Shown: positions 1 to 8,356 of the stretch, in pieces | Layout: every line of letters starts with the position of its first letter | Position numbering within the stretch: position 1 is the stretch's first letter | Assembly: GCF_003324525.1 (NCBI RefSeq) | Contig: NZ_QGDC01000006.1 | Location: 186,001 to 250,000 of the forward strand | Direction of reading: 5' to 3' | DNA from: Mucilaginibacter hurinus | GTDB taxonomy: Bacteria; Bacteroidota; Bacteroidia; Sphingobacteriales; Sphingobacteriaceae | Length of the DNA: 64,000 nucleotides | Notes under the pieces: model-generated | What the model saw: the letters and a program-made list of their open reading frames with translations, nothing else | What the model was told of the DNA's origin: nothing | Databases searched by the model: none | Translations under genes and position numbers: made by a program

Positions 1-2
1 CA

Positions 3-80
3 AAAATTGATAAGCTTACCTATGCTATTGACGAAACCGGCTTTAGTATAGTTTCAACTTTTTCTTCATCGCACAAATAA
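3..80 (+). CDS. C-terminal fragment of an upstream gene, probably ExbB/TolQ/MotA-type proton channel
   Basis: An open frame enters from the left edge and stops at TAA 78-80, giving 25 residues that end in FSIVSTFSSSHK. There is no start inside the window. It lies directly upstream of two exbD genes and tonB, where Bacteroidetes normally carry an ExbB/MotA/TolQ proton-channel subunit. The short helical, Ser/Lys-ending tail fits such a C-terminus. The assignment rests on gene order; the fragment alone is too short to prove the family. Confidence 0.45.
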   Translation, partial: KIDKLTYAIDETGFSIVSTFSSSHK

Positions 81-159
81 ATATTAAGTGATTAATTGCG
101 GCGCCGGGCAACGGGTGTTTATGTTAATTATAGCTTAATGTTTAAATAGAAAATAAATT

Positions 160-771
160 ATGCCAAGAGTAAAAGTAGCACGAAAAAGTACAGCAATAGA
201 CATGACCGCCATGTGTGATGTGGCCTTCCTGTTGCTTACCTTTTTCATATTAACTGCAAAACCCCGGGTTGAAGACCCGGTTCCGGTTGATGTTCCCGGA
301 TCTATAAAAGAAATACCTATTCCTGACGACAACCTGGCTATAATCACCGTTGGACAGAACAAAGCCTTTTTTTCAGTTGAAGGTAATGACGTTCGGAGGT
401 CGTTATTACAGCAAATGGGCGAATTATACGGCGTGCAATTTACACCGGAGGAGTATGCTAAGTTTGAGGTGCTGCCGATATTTGGCGTGCCTGTACGCTC
501 GCTGAAGCAATTTTTAGCCATGGACGCTGATCAAAAGAAAAATTATGAGCAGCCGGGTATTCCCCGTGATTCTGTAAGTAATGAGCTTTTCAACTGGATC
601 CGCGAATCACGTAAAGCGGCAAAGGCACTGCATAACCAGGAATTACGTGTATCTATCAAAGGTGATAGCAAGGAAGAATATCCTGTTATTAAGGAGGTTA
701 TAGATATCTTGCAGGACCAGGAAGTTAACAAATTCAGTTTAATTACAACGCTTCGCGGAGCGTCAAAATAA
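160..771 (+). CDS. exbD: ExbD-family biopolymer transport protein (first copy)
   Basis: Inner-membrane stator subunit that, with ExbB and TonB, uses the proton motive force to energise outer-membrane TonB-dependent receptors. The 203-residue protein has a short basic cytoplasmic N-terminus, one membrane helix at about residues 15-33 containing the proton-relay Asp (D20, in the stretch MTAMCDVAFLLLTFF), and then a periplasmic domain. The C-terminal part (about 155-200) has the ExbD signature with IKGDSKEEYPVIKEVIDIL. It is longer than classical ExbD (about 140 residues), as is usual for the first of the paired Bacteroidetes copies. A second exbD starts 9 bases after its stop, so the two are co-transcribed with tonB. 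Confidence 0.93.
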   Translation: MPRVKVARKSTAIDMTAMCDVAFLLLTFFILTAKPRVEDPVPVDVPGSIKEIPIPDDNLAIITVGQNKAFFSVEGNDVRRSLLQQMGELYGVQFTPEEYAKFEVLPIFGVPVRSLKQFLAMDADQKKNYEQPGIPRDSVSNELFNWIRESRKAAKALHNQELRVSIKGDSKEEYPVIKEVIDILQDQEVNKFSLITTLRGASK

Positions 772-780
772 AATTTAAAA

Positions 781-1311
781 ATGGCAGAATTAGATACCTC
801 CGGCGGGGGCAAGAAAGGCGGGAAGGTAAGAAGTAAGAAACAATCAACGCGGGTTGACTTAACCGCGATGGTTGACCTTGCATTCTTGCTTATCACCTTC
901 TTTATGATGACTACCACTCTTTCGAAGCCAAAGGCTATGGACCTTGCCATGCCTGACAAAGATAAAAAGGAAGAAAACACACTGGATGTAGCCGCATCAC
1001 GTACCATGACTATACTATTGGGGACTAACAACCAGGTAATGTGGTACATTGGCGAGCCAGGCAAAACTCCACCATCAAAAGATAACTTTGGCAAAAACGG
1101 CCTGCGTAAAACGCTGATTGAAAACAAAGAATCGGTGCGGAATAAAACAGGAAAGACCATGTTTGTGATTATTAAGCCAAGCGACAAATCAGTGTATAAA
1201 AACATGGTTGACGTTTTGGATGAAATGGCCATTACTAATATCGATTCATATGGTATAGTTGATATTTCTCCCGTTGAGATTGACTTGTTGAAACGAGACG
1301 GTTTATATTGA
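781..1311 (+). CDS. exbD: ExbD-family biopolymer transport protein (second copy)
   Basis: Second ExbD paralogue, 176 residues. A Lys/Gly-rich cytoplasmic N-terminus (residues 10-24) precedes one membrane helix (about 27-46, DLTAMVDLAFLLITFFMM) with the conserved Asp at D32. The periplasmic domain contains MFVIIKPSDKSVYKNMVDVL, the typical ExbD C-terminal half. It lies between the first exbD and tonB with short gaps (9 and 38 bases). Paired ExbD subunits next to TonB are common in this phylum; the two probably form mixed stators, which is inferred from family knowledge. Confidence 0.93.
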   Translation: MAELDTSGGGKKGGKVRSKKQSTRVDLTAMVDLAFLLITFFMMTTTLSKPKAMDLAMPDKDKKEENTLDVAASRTMTILLGTNNQVMWYIGEPGKTPPSKDNFGKNGLRKTLIENKESVRNKTGKTMFVIIKPSDKSVYKNMVDVLDEMAITNIDSYGIVDISPVEIDLLKRDGLY

Positions 1312-1349
1312 TTATTACGTTATTAAATTAAAATATTAAAGCCTAAAAA

Positions 1350-2177
1350 ATGTTAGGATCAAGATTAGATTTATTAAAGCAGGAATGGATCGACGTAGTA
1401 TTCAGCGACCGTAACAAGGCGTATGGTGCATATGAACTAAGGCAGCAAAACTCAAAACGTACTGGGTTTGCGTTGCTTATAGGTATATCACTGTTTGTAT
1501 TTGTTATAGCACTGCCTACTATAATTAATGCCGTTAAGGGTATCATTCCTAAAGAGAAGGAGAAAGTGAAAATTACCGATGTAATTCTTACCCCTCCGCC
1601 ACCGGTCGATCAAACTAAAAAACCACCTCCACCAGTTCCTGAACCACCAAAACCAAAGGTTGACCAGGTAAAATTCCCGCCGCCGGTAGTAAAACCGGAT
1701 GATGAGGTGAAAGATGAAGAGCCGCCAACAGTTAAAGAGTTAGAAGTAGCTGACCCAGGTCAGGAGACCAGAAAAGGTGATCCGAATGCTGAAATCCGTA
1801 TTGACGAGCCTGTAGGCGATGCAGACGTGAAGCAGGTGATTGAAGGCGACCCTAACGAGATATTTAATGCGGTTGAGCAACCACCGGCATTCCCCGGCGG
1901 ATTAGCAGCCTTTGGTAATTATCTGTCAAAAAACATCCGGTATCCTGCCGTTGCTCGTGAAAATAATGTGCAAGGCCGTGTATTTCTACAGTTTGTAGTT
2001 GAAAAGGACGGATCGCTGACTGACATTAAAGTACTCCGTTCATTAGGTAGCGGTACGGATGAGGAAGCAATACGCGTTTTAAAGAAATCGCCAAGGTGGA
2101 CTCCGGGTGTACAAAACGGACGTAACGTACGTGTATTATTTACTGTACCTATCGCGTTTAACCTGGCATCAGAGTAA
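1350..2177 (+). CDS. tonB: TonB family energy transducer
   Basis: Transmits energy from the ExbB/ExbD motor to outer-membrane receptors. The 275-residue protein has a cytoplasmic segment of about 38 residues (containing DRNKAYGAYELR, typical of Bacteroidetes TonB), a membrane helix at about 40-60, a Pro/Lys/Glu-rich periplasmic spacer (about 78-150) and the globular TonB C-terminal domain (about 172-275). That domain shows IRYPAVARENNVQGRVFLQF and ends with PRWTPGVQNGRNVRVLFTVP. It is the last gene before a strong terminator hairpin (2209-2233). The long N-terminal segment is normal for the phylum and argues for the first ATG as the start. Confidence 0.95.
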   Translation: MLGSRLDLLKQEWIDVVFSDRNKAYGAYELRQQNSKRTGFALLIGISLFVFVIALPTIINAVKGIIPKEKEKVKITDVILTPPPPVDQTKKPPPPVPEPPKPKVDQVKFPPPVVKPDDEVKDEEPPTVKELEVADPGQETRKGDPNAEIRIDEPVGDADVKQVIEGDPNEIFNAVEQPPAFPGGLAAFGNYLSKNIRYPAVARENNVQGRVFLQFVVEKDGSLTDIKVLRSLGSGTDEEAIRVLKKSPRWTPGVQNGRNVRVLFTVPIAFNLASE

Positions 2178-2183
2178 TTAATC

Positions 2184-2414
2184 ATGACTCTTCGCTCACA
2201 TGATAATCAAAAATCGCCCAAAAGGCGATTTTTGCTCATTTTAGGGGTTATCACATTCATTAGTGTTACCGTTGCCGGGTTTATGATAATGTTTTACCGT
2301 GATATGAATCTGCCACTGTCAGATTTGCAGCGATATATTTTCGGCTCGTTCTTTGTACTTTATGGGGTGTTACGGTTCTCCCGTTTACTAACAAAGGACC
2401 CATCAGATGATTGA
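2184..2414 (+). CDS. Small two-helix membrane protein, function unknown
   Basis: A 76-residue protein with a basic N-terminus and two predicted membrane helices (about 15-37 and 46-64). It starts 6 bases after the tonB stop and overlaps the next gene by 8 bases, so it looks like a real member of a tight array. Its codons 9-16 contain a perfect 10-bp stem with a T-run (2209-2233) that has the form of an intrinsic terminator. Either the terminator of the tonB unit is embedded in this gene, or the true start is further downstream at an internal Met. No family is recognised with certainty. Confidence 0.6.
   Translation: MTLRSHDNQKSPKRRFLLILGVITFISVTVAGFMIMFYRDMNLPLSDLQRYIFGSFFVLYGVLRFSRLLTKDPSDD
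2209..2233 (+). terminator. Intrinsic terminator-like hairpin inside the start of the next ORF
   Basis: Perfect 10-bp inverted repeat AAAAATCGCC / GGCGATTTTT with a 5-base loop (CAAAA) and a run of five T. It is 31 bases after the tonB stop, where a transcription terminator is expected, but it overlaps codons 9-16 of the small membrane protein starting at 2184. Confidence 0.6.
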
Positions 2415-3318
2415 CTTGAATAGATTTTTTTTAATAGGTTTGGCATTTTTGTTCTTTGGCTGTGGGCAAAAGAAAAATACTAGGGAGCTGCAGGAAGGAT
2501 TTGCAGCCGGCCGGATAACCGTGCTTGCTGATGCATCTTTTGAGCCTATAGTAGCAGAAGAGGAGTATGTATTTGAGAGCTTATTCCCTGATGCTAAGCT
2601 GGATATTCGGTATCTGACCGAGAATGAATTGTTAAGTTCATTTTTAAACGACAGTATACGCGTAGCAATCATGTCAAGGGAGCTTAAAGCAAACGAAGTT
2701 AAAATACTTAACGACCGAAAATTGCCCCCCATAGTTAACAGGTTCGCTATAGATGCGGTTGCGTTAATAGTAAATGCCGCTTCGGCAGATACTTTGATTA
2801 CTGTGCGTGAAATAAAAAAAATGCTTACAGGAAAGACTAAAACAGATAAAAATATCGTTTTTGATAATCCTAACTCAAGTTTGGTGCGGTATTTAAAAGA
2901 GTTGGCAGGTAACGTCGATCTTAAACAAAAAAATATTTACGCCCTCAAGTCAAACAAAGAGGTTATTAAATATGTAAGTGAACATAGCGATGCTATAGGT
3001 ATTGTGGGTTTTTCGTGGTTGAACGACCCTGATGAAGATTACGCTGCTTATGCGAATAGGGTACAAATAGTAGCGGTTAAGGACGAAGATAGCAAACAGT
3101 TCGCGGGCGAATATTTTAAACCATCGCAAACTTCGCTTGTCTTACATCAGTACCCGCTGAACAGGTCGTTGTATATAGTGAATAGTTCAGGCAAAATTGC
3201 ATTAGGCACAGGTTTTGCATCGTTTTTGGCAAGCGATAGGGGGCAAAGAATAATTTTAAAGTCGGGCTTATTGCCTGACTCAATCCCGCGACGGGAAATA
3301 AGTATTAAACAGGAATAA
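2407..3318 (+). CDS. PstS-like phosphate/substrate-binding lipoprotein
   Basis: A 303-residue secreted binding protein of the PstS-like superfamily. The N-terminus (MIDLNRFFLIGLAFLFFGCGQ) is a short lipoprotein signal with the lipobox Cys at residue 19. The body resembles the ligand-binding fold of ABC phosphate receptors: the early ITVLADASFEPIVAEEE, then VNRFAIDAVALIVN near residues 110-125, and a segment of the kind DAIGIVGFSWLND. No PstC/A/B permease genes are adjacent. It lies instead between tonB and a TPR gene, an arrangement seen repeatedly in Bacteroidetes, so a role in envelope sensing or TonB-linked uptake is possible but not shown. The start overlaps the preceding gene by 8 bases. 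Confidence 0.8.
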   Translation: MIDLNRFFLIGLAFLFFGCGQKKNTRELQEGFAAGRITVLADASFEPIVAEEEYVFESLFPDAKLDIRYLTENELLSSFLNDSIRVAIMSRELKANEVKILNDRKLPPIVNRFAIDAVALIVNAASADTLITVREIKKMLTGKTKTDKNIVFDNPNSSLVRYLKELAGNVDLKQKNIYALKSNKEVIKYVSEHSDAIGIVGFSWLNDPDEDYAAYANRVQIVAVKDEDSKQFAGEYFKPSQTSLVLHQYPLNRSLYIVNSSGKIALGTGFASFLASDRGQRIILKSGLLPDSIPRREISIKQE

Positions 3319-3335
3319 AACTAAAATTTATATAG

Positions 3336-5021
3336 ATGAAAAACATGAGTAAGATTGCAGCAGCAGCGTTACCATTGATTTTTGCAGGTTCAGCAGCGTT
3401 TTCGCAAAGTTTAGACGATGCAAAGAAAGCCATTGATGCTGAACAGTATCAAAAAGCGAAATCGATGCTAAAAAATCTGACTGTAACACAAGCCGATAAA
3501 GACGAAAATTACTTTTACCTGGGTTGGGTATATATATTACAGGATTATGCCGACTCTGCAAAAAACGCTTTTACGCAGGGAATTGCAAAAAATTCAAAGT
3601 CAGCAATAAATTATGCCGGCCTTGGTGCAGTGGCACGACTGGATAAAAACAGCGCAGCAGTTACATCAAACTTTAACCAGGCAATTACTTTAGCTGGTAA
3701 AGATAGCAAGCCGTATACCTATATTGGTAAAGCTTATTTGCTTGAGCCGGCTGATTCAAAAGCGGCTATTGACGTTTTAAGTAAGGGTAAAGCCGTGAAC
3801 CCAAGGGATCCCGAATTATTGGTGACGCTGGGCGAAGCCAACCGCCTGGCAATAAAAAGCAGCGACGCGTTAGCCAACTACAACGAAGCGTTAGCTATCG
3901 ACCCTAAAATGACTTCGGCTATTGTAGCTAAAGGCATATTATGGAAGTTTGCTAACAACTTTGAAAAATCTGAAGAGGAATTTAAAGCTGCTCTGGCAGT
4001 AAATCCTAACTATGGGCCCGCTTATAGGGCGTGGGCTGAAACTGATTTACGTTGGGCGTTTAACGACCCCAAGATGGCTTCGGCAAAAATTAAAGAAGGT
4101 ACCGAAAAATACAAGCAATACTTAAGCTTAACCGATCGCTCGATAGAATCGCGTATACAGTATGCTGACTTTTTGCTGCTGGCTGGTGACTTTAAAACTT
4201 TACAAACTGAGGTTACCGAGTTATCAAAAGTAGCCGGAACAAACCTGAAAGTACATAGATACCTCGCATATTCTGCGGTTGAGAATAAGGATTATGCGAC
4301 AGCTTTGCCGGCTATGACTAAATTTTTAGCAGAAGCAGGCGAAAAGCGTATTATCCCGCGTGACTACATTTATTTAGGACGGGCCCAAATAGGCACCGGC
4401 GCAGATACAGCCGGCATAAATTCCCTAAAAAAAGCTATCACTCTTGATACAACTCAAGTTGATCTTTACAAAGATATAGCCGGAGCTTTATACAGTTCAA
4501 AAAATTATATTGAGGCAGGTGATGCTTATTCAGATTACATAACCAAGTCAAAAAAGGTTACGTTGAATGATTATCTGGCAATGGGCCGTAGCTATTACTT
4601 TGGTTATCAGGGGCAATTGTTTAGTACTGAAACGCCAAAGCCAACTCCTGACGATGCGTTGTTAACTAAAGCTGATTCGGCTTTTAGCTACATTCAGCAA
4701 AAAGCCAGCGCGCCGATTGCTACAGTTGCGCTGTACCAGGCACGCGTAAATGAGTATAAAGAGAAAGACCGTAATAACATAGAAGGCTACGCCCGTCCGT
4801 TTTATGAACAGTACATACAGTTAACTACGGCTAAACAACCGGTTGCTGAGGCTGATAAAAAAGGTTTGGCAGAAGCTTACGCATACTTGGGTACCATATA
4901 TGAGTTTAAGGAAAAAGATGATGCCAAGGCTGCAGAGAACTATGGCAAAGCCAGGGAGTATGATCCTACTAATAAAACAGCATTACGCTATTTCCAAAAA
5001 AAGGGCGGCTCCGGTAAATAA
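3336..5021 (+). CDS. Secreted TPR-repeat protein
   Basis: A 561-residue protein with a signal peptide (about residues 1-23, ending AAFSQ) followed by many tetratricopeptide repeats from about residue 27 to the end. Typical TPR positions are visible, such as YFYLGWVYILQDYADSAKNA near 52 and AKAAENYGKAREYDPTNKTA at the C-terminus. It probably sits in the periplasm or on the outer membrane as a protein-protein scaffold. It follows the PstS-like lipoprotein by 17 bases and closes the tonB-exbD unit before a terminator at 5039-5070. The start could also be the Met three codons later; both leave the signal peptide intact. The exact partner is unknown. Confidence 0.85.
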   Translation: MKNMSKIAAAALPLIFAGSAAFSQSLDDAKKAIDAEQYQKAKSMLKNLTVTQADKDENYFYLGWVYILQDYADSAKNAFTQGIAKNSKSAINYAGLGAVARLDKNSAAVTSNFNQAITLAGKDSKPYTYIGKAYLLEPADSKAAIDVLSKGKAVNPRDPELLVTLGEANRLAIKSSDALANYNEALAIDPKMTSAIVAKGILWKFANNFEKSEEEFKAALAVNPNYGPAYRAWAETDLRWAFNDPKMASAKIKEGTEKYKQYLSLTDRSIESRIQYADFLLLAGDFKTLQTEVTELSKVAGTNLKVHRYLAYSAVENKDYATALPAMTKFLAEAGEKRIIPRDYIYLGRAQIGTGADTAGINSLKKAITLDTTQVDLYKDIAGALYSSKNYIEAGDAYSDYITKSKKVTLNDYLAMGRSYYFGYQGQLFSTETPKPTPDDALLTKADSAFSYIQQKASAPIATVALYQARVNEYKEKDRNNIEGYARPFYEQYIQLTTAKQPVAEADKKGLAEAYAYLGTIYEFKEKDDAKAAENYGKAREYDPTNKTALRYFQKKGGSGK

Positions 5022-5038
5022 TTACCTTACCGATACAG

Positions 5039-5070
5039 AAAGGCTTCATTTTTATGAGGCCTTTTTTTTT
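5039..5070 (+). terminator. Intrinsic terminator after the TPR gene
   Basis: A stem of AAGGCTTCAT against ATGAGGCCTT (one G-T pair) with a short T-rich loop is followed by a run of nine to ten T. It ends the exbD-tonB-TPR unit just before the nuoA promoter. Confidence 0.8.
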
Positions 5071-5083
5071 GGCCGTACATTGC

Positions 5084-5091
5084 TATATTTG
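5084..5091 (+). promoter_or_regulatory. Putative -7 promoter element of the nuo operon
   Basis: TATATTTG matches the Bacteroidetes -7 consensus TAnnTTTG and ends only 4 bases before the proposed GTG start of nuoA, directly after the terminator of the preceding unit. No clear -33 TTTG is seen at the expected spacing. The transcript would be leaderless or nearly so. Confidence 0.5.
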
Positions 5092-5095
5092 CACC

Positions 5096-5467
5096 GTGGA
5101 AGCAACAAGTTTACCGGTTAATTTTTTGCCTATCATTTTCCAAATGATAGTGGCCCTTGGTTTTGTATTTACAACGATGTTTGTTACGCACAAAATTGGT
5201 CCGAAAAGGGTGACTGCAGACAAACTTACACCGTTTGAATCGGGTATTGAAGTTATTGGTAATGCGCGCACACCTATCTCTATTAAATATTTCCTGGTAG
5301 CTATACTCTTTGTGCTTTTTGATGTCGAGGTAATATTTATGTATCCATGGGCTGTAAATTTCAAAGATCTGGGTAATACCGGGATGATTGAAATGTTTAT
5401 TTTTATGGGTACACTGCTGCTTGGTTTTATCTACATTATCAAGAAAAAAGCCCTTGAGTGGGATTGA
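5096..5467 (+). CDS. nuoA: NADH-quinone oxidoreductase subunit A
   Basis: Membrane subunit of respiratory complex I (NADH to quinone electron transfer coupled to proton pumping). With a GTG start at 5096 the product is 123 residues with three membrane helices (about 8-30, 62-82, 93-113). It carries the conserved PFESGIEVIGNARTPISIKYF loop and DVEVIFMYPWA motif. An ATG at 5054 in the same frame would add 14 residues translated from the terminator and promoter, so it is rejected. First gene of the 14-subunit nuo operon, whose -7 element abuts the start codon. Confidence 0.92.
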   Translation: MEATSLPVNFLPIIFQMIVALGFVFTTMFVTHKIGPKRVTADKLTPFESGIEVIGNARTPISIKYFLVAILFVLFDVEVIFMYPWAVNFKDLGNTGMIEMFIFMGTLLLGFIYIIKKKALEWD

Positions 5468-5532
5468 GTTTAGATTGATTCTAAATACCCCCTTCACCAC
5501 TCTCTCAATATAGTTAAAAGCTATTTTTTTTG

Positions 5533-5540
5533 TAATTTTG
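5533..5540 (+). promoter_or_regulatory. Possible internal -7 promoter element before nuoB
   Basis: TAATTTTG matches TAnnTTTG and lies in the 117-base gap between nuoA and nuoB, 44 bases before the nuoB ATG. The gap is unusually long for this operon, so a second promoter is plausible. Motif evidence only. Confidence 0.35.
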
Positions 5541-5584
5541 TGCTTTCAAAATAATTTTTGGAGAAGGTTTTAGTTTGATAATTC

Positions 5585-6127
5585 ATGAGTGATATTCAAA
5601 TAGTTGATGCCCCTCCGGGTGTGGAAGGTGCGGGGTTTTTTGCAACCTCGCTGGATAAGGCGATAGGATTGGCGCGCTCGCATTCATTGTGGCCTCTGCC
5701 GTTCGCTACGTCATGTTGCGGAATTGAGTTTATGGCAACTATGGGTTCGCACTATGATCTTTCCCGTTTTGGCGCCGAGCGATTGAGTTTTTCGCCCCGC
5801 CAGGCTGACTTGCTAATGGTAATGGGTACCATATCAAAAAAAATGGCTCCTGTGCTTCGGCAAGTCTATTTGCAAATGGCCGAGCCACGCTGGGTAATGG
5901 CGGTAGGAGCCTGTGCATCAAGTGGAGGGATTTTTGATACTTATTCGGTATTGCAGGGAATTGACGAGGTTATACCGGTTGATGTTTATGTGCCGGGTTG
6001 TCCGCCCCGCCCCGAAGCGATAATCGATGGATTTATGAATATTCAAAAACTCGTCAGAACAGAGAGCTTACGTCGGCGGAATGAGCCGCAATATCAAAAG
6101 CTGTTAGCTTCATACGGAATACAATAA
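5585..6127 (+). CDS. nuoB: NADH-quinone oxidoreductase subunit B
   Basis: Peripheral-arm subunit that holds cluster N2, the last Fe-S centre before quinone. The 180-residue sequence shows the tandem Cys pair C44-C45 ([10 protein letters not shown]), C110 ([11 protein letters not shown]) and C139 ([10 protein letters not shown]), the four N2 ligands. Length and motifs are normal. Its stop overlaps the start of nuoC by one base, indicating coupled translation. The gene follows nuoA after a 117-base gap that may hold its own promoter. Confidence 0.97.
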   Translation: MSDIQIVDAPPGVEGAGFFATSLDKAIGLARSHSLWPLPFATSCCGIEFMATMGSHYDLSRFGAERLSFSPRQADLLMVMGTISKKMAPVLRQVYLQMAEPRWVMAVGACASSGGIFDTYSVLQGIDEVIPVDVYVPGCPPRPEAIIDGFMNIQKLVRTESLRRRNEPQYQKLLASYGIQ

Positions 6128-6630
6128 TGGGTAAAATAACCAACGAAGAACTTTTAAGTAAGATACATTCAAAATTTGGGGAGCAGGTATTTTTAACCGG
6201 CGAGCCCTTCGGGTTGTTGACCCTTGAAACCGGCAGGGAGCAGATAATAGACCTTTTGACGTTTCTGAAAACTGATGCTGCGCTGCAATTTATTTTCCTT
6301 ACAGATATTACCGGTATTCACTATCCCGGGCAGGAAAAGCCTGTAGGAGTGATTTATCACGTACATAGCCTTGTGAATAATACACGCATACGCGTGAAGG
6401 TGTTTATGCACGAGGGCGATATCAATATCCCTACCGCTACTGTATTATGGGATGGCGCAAACTGGATGGAACGTGAAACTTACGACTTTTTTGGTATCGT
6501 GTTTGACGGGCACCCAGACCTGCGCAGGATTTTGAATGTTGACGACATGACGGTTTTCCCGATGCGGAAAGAATACCCGCTTGAGGATCCAAACCGTGTA
6601 GATAAAAAAGATTTTTATTTCGGAAGATAG
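6127..6630 (+). CDS. nuoC: NADH-quinone oxidoreductase subunit C
   Basis: Soluble 30-kDa-type subunit of complex I that packs against NuoD and NuoB. The 167-residue protein contains the family signature ERETYDFFGIVFDGHPDLRR at about residues 116-135, followed by RKEYPLED. It is a separate gene, not fused to nuoD as in E. coli. It overlaps nuoB by one base and is followed by nuoD after 3 bases. Confidence 0.96.
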   Translation: MGKITNEELLSKIHSKFGEQVFLTGEPFGLLTLETGREQIIDLLTFLKTDAALQFIFLTDITGIHYPGQEKPVGVIYHVHSLVNNTRIRVKVFMHEGDINIPTATVLWDGANWMERETYDFFGIVFDGHPDLRRILNVDDMTVFPMRKEYPLEDPNRVDKKDFYFGR

Positions 6631-6633
6631 GAT

Positions 6634-7845
6634 ATGCAGAACCACCCGGTATATTTTGATAATGATCCGCAGATCGAACAGTCTACCCTTAACCTGGGGC
6701 CTACTCACCCGGCAACGCACGGCGTTTTTCAAAACGTGCTTCAAATGGATGGTGAGCGTATTGTTAGCGGCGTATCAACCATTGGCTACATACACCGTGC
6801 TTTCGAGAAGATTGCCGAGCACAGGCCTTTTTACCAGATAACGCCTCTTACCGACCGGTTAAATTATTGCTCGTCGCCTATAAACAATATGGGCTGGCAC
6901 ATGACAGTTGAAAAACTGGCGGGTATACAAATGCCTAAGCGCGTAGATTATTTGCGCGTTATTGTGATGGAACTTGCGCGGATAACAGATCACATAGTAT
7001 GCAATGCCATTTTAGGCGTTGACACGGGGGCGCTAACCGGCTTTACCTACATGATGCAATGGCGCGAGCATGTTTATGAGATTTATGAAGAGATATGCGG
7101 TTCACGTCTTACAACCAACATCGGCAGGATAGGCGGGTTTGAACGAAATTTCAACACTATAGCGTTTGACAAAATCCGCAAGTTCGTTAGAGATTACCCT
7201 AAGGTGCTTAAGGAATTTGAAAGCCTGTTTAACCGTAACCGGATATTTGTTGACCGCACGCGCGGCGTTGCCGCTGTAACTGCCGAAACGGCATTAAGCT
7301 ATAGCTGGACAGGTCCGATATTGCGTGCCACCGGTGTTGACTATGATGTACGGGCCATGGAGCCTTATTCATCTTACGAAGATTTTGATTTTGAGATACC
7401 CGTGGGCGATAACGGCGACGTTTACAGCCGCTTTTTAGTACGTAACGAAGAAATGAAGCAAAGCGTGCGCATTATTGAGCAGGCTTTGAAAAAGATAGAA
7501 AATGAGCCCTCGGATATTTTCCATGCAGAAGTGCCCGAGTTTTTCCTGCCTCCTAAAGAAGAAGTTTACAATAATATGGAGGCGCTTATATATCACTTTA
7601 AAATTGTGATGGGTGAGGTTCCTGTGCTGCCAACTGAGTTGTATCATGCAGTAGAAGGTGCCAACGGTGAACTCGGATTTTACATGGTTACCGATGGCGG
7701 GCGTTCGCCATACAGATTGCATTTCCGCAGGCCAAGCTTTATAAATTACCAAATGTATGCCCCAATGAGCCAGGGCATGCTGCTGAGTGACGCGATAATA
7801 AACATGAGCAGTTTAAATGTTATAGCAGGAGAGTTAGATGCTTAA
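6634..7845 (+). CDS. nuoD: NADH-quinone oxidoreductase subunit D
   Basis: The 49-kDa-type subunit of complex I, which forms the quinone-binding cavity with NuoB. The 403-residue protein has the conserved N-terminal LGPTHPATHGVFQ (about residues 21-33), the IGYIHRAFEK segment (about 51-60) and the C-terminal end DVIAGELDA-like (here NVIAGELDA). It lacks Ni-Fe ligands, as expected for this family compared with hydrogenases. It overlaps nuoE by 8 bases, supporting translational coupling. Confidence 0.97.
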   Translation: MQNHPVYFDNDPQIEQSTLNLGPTHPATHGVFQNVLQMDGERIVSGVSTIGYIHRAFEKIAEHRPFYQITPLTDRLNYCSSPINNMGWHMTVEKLAGIQMPKRVDYLRVIVMELARITDHIVCNAILGVDTGALTGFTYMMQWREHVYEIYEEICGSRLTTNIGRIGGFERNFNTIAFDKIRKFVRDYPKVLKEFESLFNRNRIFVDRTRGVAAVTAETALSYSWTGPILRATGVDYDVRAMEPYSSYEDFDFEIPVGDNGDVYSRFLVRNEEMKQSVRIIEQALKKIENEPSDIFHAEVPEFFLPPKEEVYNNMEALIYHFKIVMGEVPVLPTELYHAVEGANGELGFYMVTDGGRSPYRLHFRRPSFINYQMYAPMSQGMLLSDAIINMSSLNVIAGELDA

Positions 7846-8356
7846 AGTTGAAACCACACAAACTCCTGTAGAGTTTTCAGCAGCCTTGCTTGCTACTTTT
7901 GATGATATACGAAGCCGCTATCCCGAGGGAAAGCAAAAGTCGGCGTTGCTGCCTATACTGCATGCGGTGCAGGCAGAATTGGGTTGGTTAAGTGCAGCCG
8001 CTATGGATAAGGTGGCCGATTACCTGCAGATATTGCCTATAGAAGTTTACGAGGTAGCCACGTTTTACACCATGTATTTCTTACGTCCGCAGGGTAAATA
8101 TATGCTGGAAGTTTGCCGCACCGGACCATGCTGTACAGTCGGGGCCGAAAAAATAATGGACCATATTGAGCAAACGCTTGGTGTTAAGGAAGGCGAAGTT
8201 ACTCCCGATGGTTTATTTAGTTGGCGTGGGGTTGAATGTTTAGCTGCCTGCGGGTATGCGCCGGTGTTGCAAATTGGCCCCGAGTATACATTTTATGAAA
8301 ATTTAACAACTGAATCGGTTGATAAATTGATAAATGATTTAAAAGCTAAAATATAA
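7838..8356 (+). CDS. nuoE: NADH-quinone oxidoreductase subunit E
   Basis: The 24-kDa thioredoxin-like subunit of the NADH dehydrogenase module, carrying [2Fe-2S] cluster N1a. The four ligands are visible: C93 and C98 (EVCRTGPCC) and C134 and C138 (GVECLAACGYAP). The length of 172 residues is typical. It overlaps the end of nuoD by 8 bases and shares one base (TAATG) with the small membrane ORF that follows, instead of running directly into nuoF. Confidence 0.97.
   Translation: MLKVETTQTPVEFSAALLATFDDIRSRYPEGKQKSALLPILHAVQAELGWLSAAAMDKVADYLQILPIEVYEVATFYTMYFLRPQGKYMLEVCRTGPCCTVGAEKIMDHIEQTLGVKEGEVTPDGLFSWRGVECLAACGYAPVLQIGPEYTFYENLTTESVDKLINDLKAKI

Noticed and set aside
543..1232. A 229-residue open frame on the minus strand opposite the exbD genes
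   Set aside because: It is antisense to two well-supported genes, lacks any recognisable domain, and its composition is that of a mirrored frame.
4843..5121. A plus-strand frame overlapping the 3' end of the TPR gene and the nuoA start
   Set aside because: It reads through the terminator and promoter region and is out of frame with both real genes.
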